The notes below the pieces were generated by a model. It was not told where the DNA came from, did no database searches, and saw nothing but the letters and a program-made list of their open reading frames with translations. 17,594 nt of DNA from an uncultured Catenibacterium sp. (GTDB taxonomy: Bacteria; Bacillota_I; Bacilli_A; Erysipelotrichales; Coprobacillaceae), in assembly GCF_900764565.1 (NCBI RefSeq), contig NZ_CAAFOM010000136.1:1-17594 (forward strand), in the 5' to 3' direction. Shown one piece after another: positions 14,747 through 17,594 of the stretch. Position 1 is the first letter of the stretch; each line of letters starts with the position of its first letter. The position numbers and the translations under genes are program-made.

Positions 14747-15657
14747 AAAAAGTAATTGCAGTTTGTGGACCTACAGCCGTAGGTAAAACACGTATGGGTG
14801 TTTCTTTGGCAGAAGCACTTCATGGAGAAGTCATTAGCGGTGATTCTATGCAGATCTACCGTACAATGGATATTGGAACAGCTAAAGCGACTCCTGAAGA
14901 AATGCAGGGTATTATCCACCATATGATCGATATCAAAGATCCTGATGAAACTTTTTCTGTCAGTGAATTCCAGAAAGAAGTACGTCATTATATCGATACA
15001 ATCGATATGCCCATAGTCGTAGGAGGAACAGGTCTTTATATTAAAGGTACTCTTTATGACTATACTTTTGAAGAAACAGAATCAAAGCATGATGAAATCA
15101 AAGCAAAGTATGCACATTATTCAAATGAAGAATTACATCATTATTTAGCATCATTTGATCCTCAGTCTGCGCAGGATCTTCATCCCAATAATCGTCAAAG
15201 AGTCTTACGTGCTATTGAGATTTATGAAGAATCAGGTAAAAGGAAAAGTGATATTCTCGAGTCCCAGGAACATAAGCCTGTGTATGATATTTACTTTGTA
15301 GGACTCACTTTACCTCGTCCTGTTTTATATGAACGCATTAATAAGCGTGTTGATCTCATGATTGAACAGGGATTAGAAGAAGAAGTGAGAGCTATCTATG
15401 ACTCAGGTTTATCACGAAATGCACAATCTATGAAGGCGATTGGTTATAAAGAATGGTTTGATTATTTTGAAGGTTTAAAATCAAAAGAAGAAATCATCGA
15501 AGAAATCAAGAAGCATTCGCGTAATTATGCAAAAAGACAATATACATGGTTTAATAACCAATTTGATGTTCACTGGTATGATGTGAATCTAGAAGATTTT
15601 GATTCAACAATCCAGAGCGTCTTAAAAGATATTAAAGAATGGTATGAAAAAGGATAA
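14743..15657 (+). CDS. miaA: tRNA dimethylallyltransferase MiaA
   Basis: MiaA transfers a dimethylallyl group from DMAPP to N6 of A37 in tRNAs that read UNN codons, making i6A37, the substrate of MiaB encoded at 5945-7396. The protein is 304 residues, typical. Motifs are the P-loop GPTAVGKT (9-16), DSMQIYR (34-40) with the catalytic Asp, GTAKAT (45-50), and GGTGLYIKG (94-102). The C-terminal region keeps QSMKAIGYKEW and the RQYTWF element. ATG 14743 overlaps the mutL stop as ATGA, with GAGGG 7 bases upstream, so translation is coupled. In Bacillus miaA is followed by hfq; here the operon ends at a hairpin shared with the opposing rarA and no hfq is present. Confidence 0.97.
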   Translation: MKKVIAVCGPTAVGKTRMGVSLAEALHGEVISGDSMQIYRTMDIGTAKATPEEMQGIIHHMIDIKDPDETFSVSEFQKEVRHYIDTIDMPIVVGGTGLYIKGTLYDYTFEETESKHDEIKAKYAHYSNEELHHYLASFDPQSAQDLHPNNRQRVLRAIEIYEESGKRKSDILESQEHKPVYDIYFVGLTLPRPVLYERINKRVDLMIEQGLEEEVRAIYDSGLSRNAQSMKAIGYKEWFDYFEGLKSKEEIIEEIKKHSRNYAKRQYTWFNNQFDVHWYDVNLEDFDSTIQSVLKDIKEWYEKG

Positions 15658-15684
15658 GTCTCTTTAGCGAGGCTTATCCTTTTT
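15647..15684. terminator. Bidirectional terminator between miaA and rarA
   Basis: A 16-bp stem (15647-15662 with 15669-15684, one G-T pair) has a 6-base loop. A runs on one side and T runs on the other allow termination in both directions. The miaA stop codon lies in the stem, and the rarA stop codon (15664-15666, minus strand) is in the loop. Confidence 0.92.
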
Positions 15685-16935
15685 GAGTTTTCTAATATTT
15701 GTAGTTCTACCATGTTTAAGAATTCTTTGATAATTCTCAGTTAATGACTTTTCATAACGACTTGTTAACCATGGCACATAGAACTGTTCATCCTTGATTT
15801 CATCAGGAAGATATTGGAGATATTCCCATAAATCGGGTCTATTATAGTCATAACGATCTTCTTGTGCGACACCGACGGGTGTTAAACGGATATACTGAGG
15901 TGCCTTATGAGGTTCGTTGTGATAAGAAGCAAGTGCTGCATCGATTGCATCCTCACTAGATCTTGATTTAGGTGACAAAGCCAATTCGATAATACAGCTT
16001 GCAAGAGGAATTCTTGCTTCAGGAAAACCAATTGTCTTAGCTGCTTGAAAAGCGAGAACTGTACGCATACAGGCATTAGGATTGGCGAGGCCTATATCTT
16101 CATAAGCAGTTGTGATCAATCTTCTTTCAAGAGATTCAATGTCTCCGGCATCAATCAGCTTTGCGAAATAATAAAGAGCACCATTAGGATCAGATCCTCT
16201 GATGGATTTCTGTAAACCACTTAAAGTATCATAGTATTGGTCTTCATCTTTATCAAATTGCATATTAGCACGAGGTACAGCATCTTGTATTATATTTAAT
16301 GTGATATGTGTATCAGGGGCATAGATAGTAGCAAGCTCTAAGCAATTATAAGCATAACGTACATCACCACTGCTCATTCTTGCGATATAATCATAAACAT
16401 CCTCGTCTATTTCATATTGATGATTCAGACCTCTTTCACTTACTGCTGCTCTTTTACATGCTTCTACAATCTCTTCATTATTTAAGGGCTTCACTTCACA
16501 TAAATGACATCTTGAACGAATGGCAGGATTGATTGAATGATAGGGATTTGCTGTTGTACAGCCAGCAATAATCAATAAGCCACTTTCGATATAAGGTAAT
16601 AGATGATCCTGCTTATCTTTATTCAGACGATGAACTTCATCTACAATTACAAATAAACCTTCAGAAAGCTTCGCTTCTGTAATAATTTGATCCATTTCTT
16701 TCTTATTGCCTGTAGAGGCATTAAAGATACGATAAGGTATATTTAAATCATGAGCGAGTGCTTTTGCGATAGTTGTTTTCCCACATCCAGGAGGACCATA
16801 TAAAATAATAGACATGGGATGATCTTTCTTTACAAATTGTTTTAATAATCTATTTTCGCCTACAAGGTGTTTCTGTCCAATCACATCATCAAGACCGATA
16901 GGACGCATAGAATCTGCAAGTGTCTTATGAATCAT
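15664..16935 (-). CDS. rarA: Replication-associated recombination protein RarA (MgsA), AAA+ ATPase
   Basis: RarA (MgsA, related to eukaryotic WRNIP1) is a clamp-loader-like AAA+ ATPase that acts at stalled replication forks and in recombination. The 423-residue length is typical. The N-terminus reads LADSMRPIGLDDVIGQKHL, as in the family. Walker A is GPPGCGKT (47-54), Walker B is VDEVHR (98-103), sensor 1 lies in TTANP (127-131), and the SRC element with the arginine finger is near 141-143. The C-terminal oligomerisation region contains YEDIGLANP and the usual RLTPVG element. The start codon is the ATG whose complement ends at 16935, with AAAGGAAA about 8 bases upstream. It is transcribed toward miaA and diverges from dtd. 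In Bacillus, rarA also lies near dtd and hisS-aspS, so this right-hand part preserves a second conserved neighbourhood. Confidence 0.95.
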   Translation of the reverse strand: MIHKTLADSMRPIGLDDVIGQKHLVGENRLLKQFVKKDHPMSIILYGPPGCGKTTIAKALAHDLNIPYRIFNASTGNKKEMDQIITEAKLSEGLFVIVDEVHRLNKDKQDHLLPYIESGLLIIAGCTTANPYHSINPAIRSRCHLCEVKPLNNEEIVEACKRAAVSERGLNHQYEIDEDVYDYIARMSSGDVRYAYNCLELATIYAPDTHITLNIIQDAVPRANMQFDKDEDQYYDTLSGLQKSIRGSDPNGALYYFAKLIDAGDIESLERRLITTAYEDIGLANPNACMRTVLAFQAAKTIGFPEARIPLASCIIELALSPKSRSSEDAIDAALASYHNEPHKAPQYIRLTPVGVAQEDRYDYNRPDLWEYLQYLPDEIKDEQFYVPWLTSRYEKSLTENYQRILKHGRTTNIRKLKKDKPR

Positions 16936-16964
16936 AGTTTATTTCCTTTCTTTTAAGAATCATG

Positions 16965-16970
16965 TATAAT
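16965..16970 (+). promoter_or_regulatory. -10 element for dtd
   Basis: A perfect TATAAT lies 30 bases upstream of the dtd ATG. The -35 position 17 bases upstream (TTTCCT, 16942-16947) is a weak match. It overlaps the rarA -10 on the other strand. Confidence 0.55.
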
Positions 16971-16977
16971 TATAACA
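16969..16977 (-). promoter_or_regulatory. Extended -10 element for rarA
   Basis: On the minus strand this reads TGT then TATAAT, an extended -10 element. It lies about 33 bases upstream of the rarA start. The -35 match is poor. Because it shares bases with the dtd -10, RNA polymerase binding in one direction should exclude the other. Confidence 0.6.
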
Positions 16978-17000
16978 TGATTTTGTAAGGAGAGAACAAA

Positions 17001-17459
17001 ATGAAAATTGTTTTACAGAGAGTAAAAGAAGCAAGTGTCACAATTGATGGAGAAGTACATGGCGCAATTGGCAAAGGTTATATGATTCTTGTTGGATTTA
17101 ATGAAGAAGATAATCATGAAATCATTGACCGCCTTGTAGAAAAAGTGATTCATTTAAGAGTATTTGAAGATGAAAACCAGAAAATGAATCGTTCACTGTT
17201 AGATGTCGAAGGTTCTATTCTTTCTATTTCACAGTTCACATTGTATGCAGATTGTCGTAAAGGAAGAAGACCAAGTTTTATTAATGCAGCTAAGCCAGAT
17301 ATATCTTCACCACTTTATGATTATTTCAATGAATGTTTAAGAAATCAGGGGATTCATGTAGAAACAGGAATCTTTGGTGCTGATATGAAATGTGCTTTAA
17401 TTAATGATGGACCAGTCACTATTGTATTAGATAGTGATGAGCTCATGCCTCATAAATAA
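17001..17459 (+). CDS. dtd: D-aminoacyl-tRNA deacylase Dtd
   Basis: Dtd hydrolyses D-amino acids, and glycine, wrongly attached to tRNA, acting as a chiral proofreading step in the cytoplasm. The protein is 152 residues, slightly longer than the 145 of E. coli. Both active-site signatures are present: SQFTLYADCRKGRRPSF from residue 77, and NDGPVT (135-140), equivalent to the NXGP(V/F)T motif holding the cross-subunit Gly-cisPro loop. The N-terminus MKIVLQRVKEASVTI is also typical. The start is ATG 17001 with AAGGAGAG at 16987-16994. It has its own -10 element, divergent from rarA, and a terminator after it. In many Firmicutes dtd lies next to relA and hisS. Confidence 0.97.
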   Translation: MKIVLQRVKEASVTIDGEVHGAIGKGYMILVGFNEEDNHEIIDRLVEKVIHLRVFEDENQKMNRSLLDVEGSILSISQFTLYADCRKGRRPSFINAAKPDISSPLYDYFNECLRNQGIHVETGIFGADMKCALINDGPVTIVLDSDELMPHK

Positions 17460-17476
17460 TGTACTTATAGCGTAAT

Positions 17477-17500
17477 AAGAGGGTATATAAGCCCTTTTTT
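17477..17500 (+). terminator. Rho-independent terminator of dtd
   Basis: AAGAGGGT (17477-17484) pairs with GCCCTTTT (17491-17498), with two G-T pairs, around a 6-base loop. The run of T continues to 17500. It lies 17 bases after the dtd stop. Confidence 0.8.
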
Positions 17501-17540
17501 GCATATTTTAAGAAAAAATGAATAAAATCATAAAAAAGGC

Positions 17541-17569
17541 TTTACAAGCGAAATGAATGATGGTAGTAT
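17541..17569 (+). promoter_or_regulatory. Promoter for the transcription unit beyond the window
   Basis: TTTACA (17541-17546) and TAGTAT (17564-17569) are 17 bases apart, and TGG just before the -10 makes it an extended -10. Transcription should start near 17576. Confidence 0.6.
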
Positions 17570-17575
17570 AAGTGA

Positions 17576-17594
17576 GCACTCCGGTGAGGAGCGC
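17576..17594 (+). other. Start of a structured leader RNA, cut by the window end
   Basis: GCACTCC (17576-17582) pairs with GGAGCGC (17588-17594) apart from one A/C mismatch, around GGTGA. The hairpin sits exactly at the predicted transcript start. A T-box leader of hisS is one possibility, from gene order in other Firmicutes, but nothing specific to a T-box is visible yet. Confidence 0.4.

Larger units (their letters stand above)
16958..16982. repeat. Near-perfect palindrome in the rarA/dtd divergent promoter region
   Basis: AATCATG (16958-16964) and CATGATT (16976-16982) flank the self-complementary TATAATTATA (16965-16974), with one unpaired A at 16975. It contains a -10 box for each direction and has the shape of a two-fold symmetric protein-binding site. 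It is AT-rich, so part of the symmetry could come simply from two overlapping TATAAT boxes. Confidence 0.75.

Noticed and set aside
14707..14988. 93-codon minus-strand open frame across mutL/miaA
   Set aside because: It lies opposite two conserved genes and their overlap; low-complexity, Cys/His/Phe-rich translation typical of antisense frames.
1..17594. A new defence, mobile or multigene accessory system
   Set aside because: All genes but one are recognisable, mostly housekeeping; no transposase, integrase, direct-repeat array or toxin-antitoxin pair is visible.

Overview
The window looks like chromosomal core DNA of a low-GC Gram-positive bacterium. It is AT-rich by eye, has strong AGGAGG-type ribosome binding sites, TATAAT promoters and hairpin-plus-T-run terminators. 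Gene order follows the Bacillus chromosome closely: cinA-recA, rny-ymdB, miaB-ricA(ymcA), mutS-mutL and miaA, then the second Bacillus neighbourhood rarA/dtd. Protein character and the lack of sporulation genes at the positions where Bacillus carries spoVS and cotE suggest a gut Firmicute such as the Erysipelotrichia (Catenibacterium/Coprobacillus-like). That placement is inference, not proof.

Layout. 1-399: 3' end of cinA. 444-1472: recA with its own terminator. 1525-2076: an orphan TetR-family regulator. 2107-4562: a clear sigma-A promoter, a short hairpin at the predicted 5' mRNA end, rny (RNase Y), an intergenic terminator-like hairpin and ymdB. 4580-4927: a self-contained transcription unit for an unrecognised 81-residue protein. 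4946-5872: an AEC-family permease. 5916-7718: miaB overlapping a ricA/ylbF-family gene. 7711-9316: guaB with its own promoter and terminator. 9336-10439: an M20 PepT-like peptidase. 10445-15657: the tightly packed mutS-mutL-miaA operon. It ends in a hairpin shared with the convergent rarA (15664-16935, minus). rarA and dtd (17001-17459) diverge from a 65-bp gap holding a near-perfect palindrome with overlapping -10 elements. After the dtd terminator, a promoter starts a leader RNA cut off by the window end.

Functional themes are DNA repair and recombination (RecA, MutS, MutL, RarA), RNA turnover (RNase Y, its probable YlbF/YmcA-family partner, YmdB), tRNA modification and proofreading (MiaA and MiaB act in sequence on A37; Dtd clears D-aminoacyl-tRNA), and GTP synthesis (GuaB).

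I see no mobile element, CRISPR array, phage gene or defence cassette, and no convincing new multigene system. The most notable items are an IMP dehydrogenase that matches the Tritrichomonas foetus enzyme down to residue numbering, the unassigned 81-residue protein, hairpins at predicted transcript starts, and the rarA/dtd promoter palindrome. No intergenic stretch exceeds 300 bases; the longest gaps (about 110 bp before rny and 135 bp after dtd) are filled by the terminators and promoters listed.
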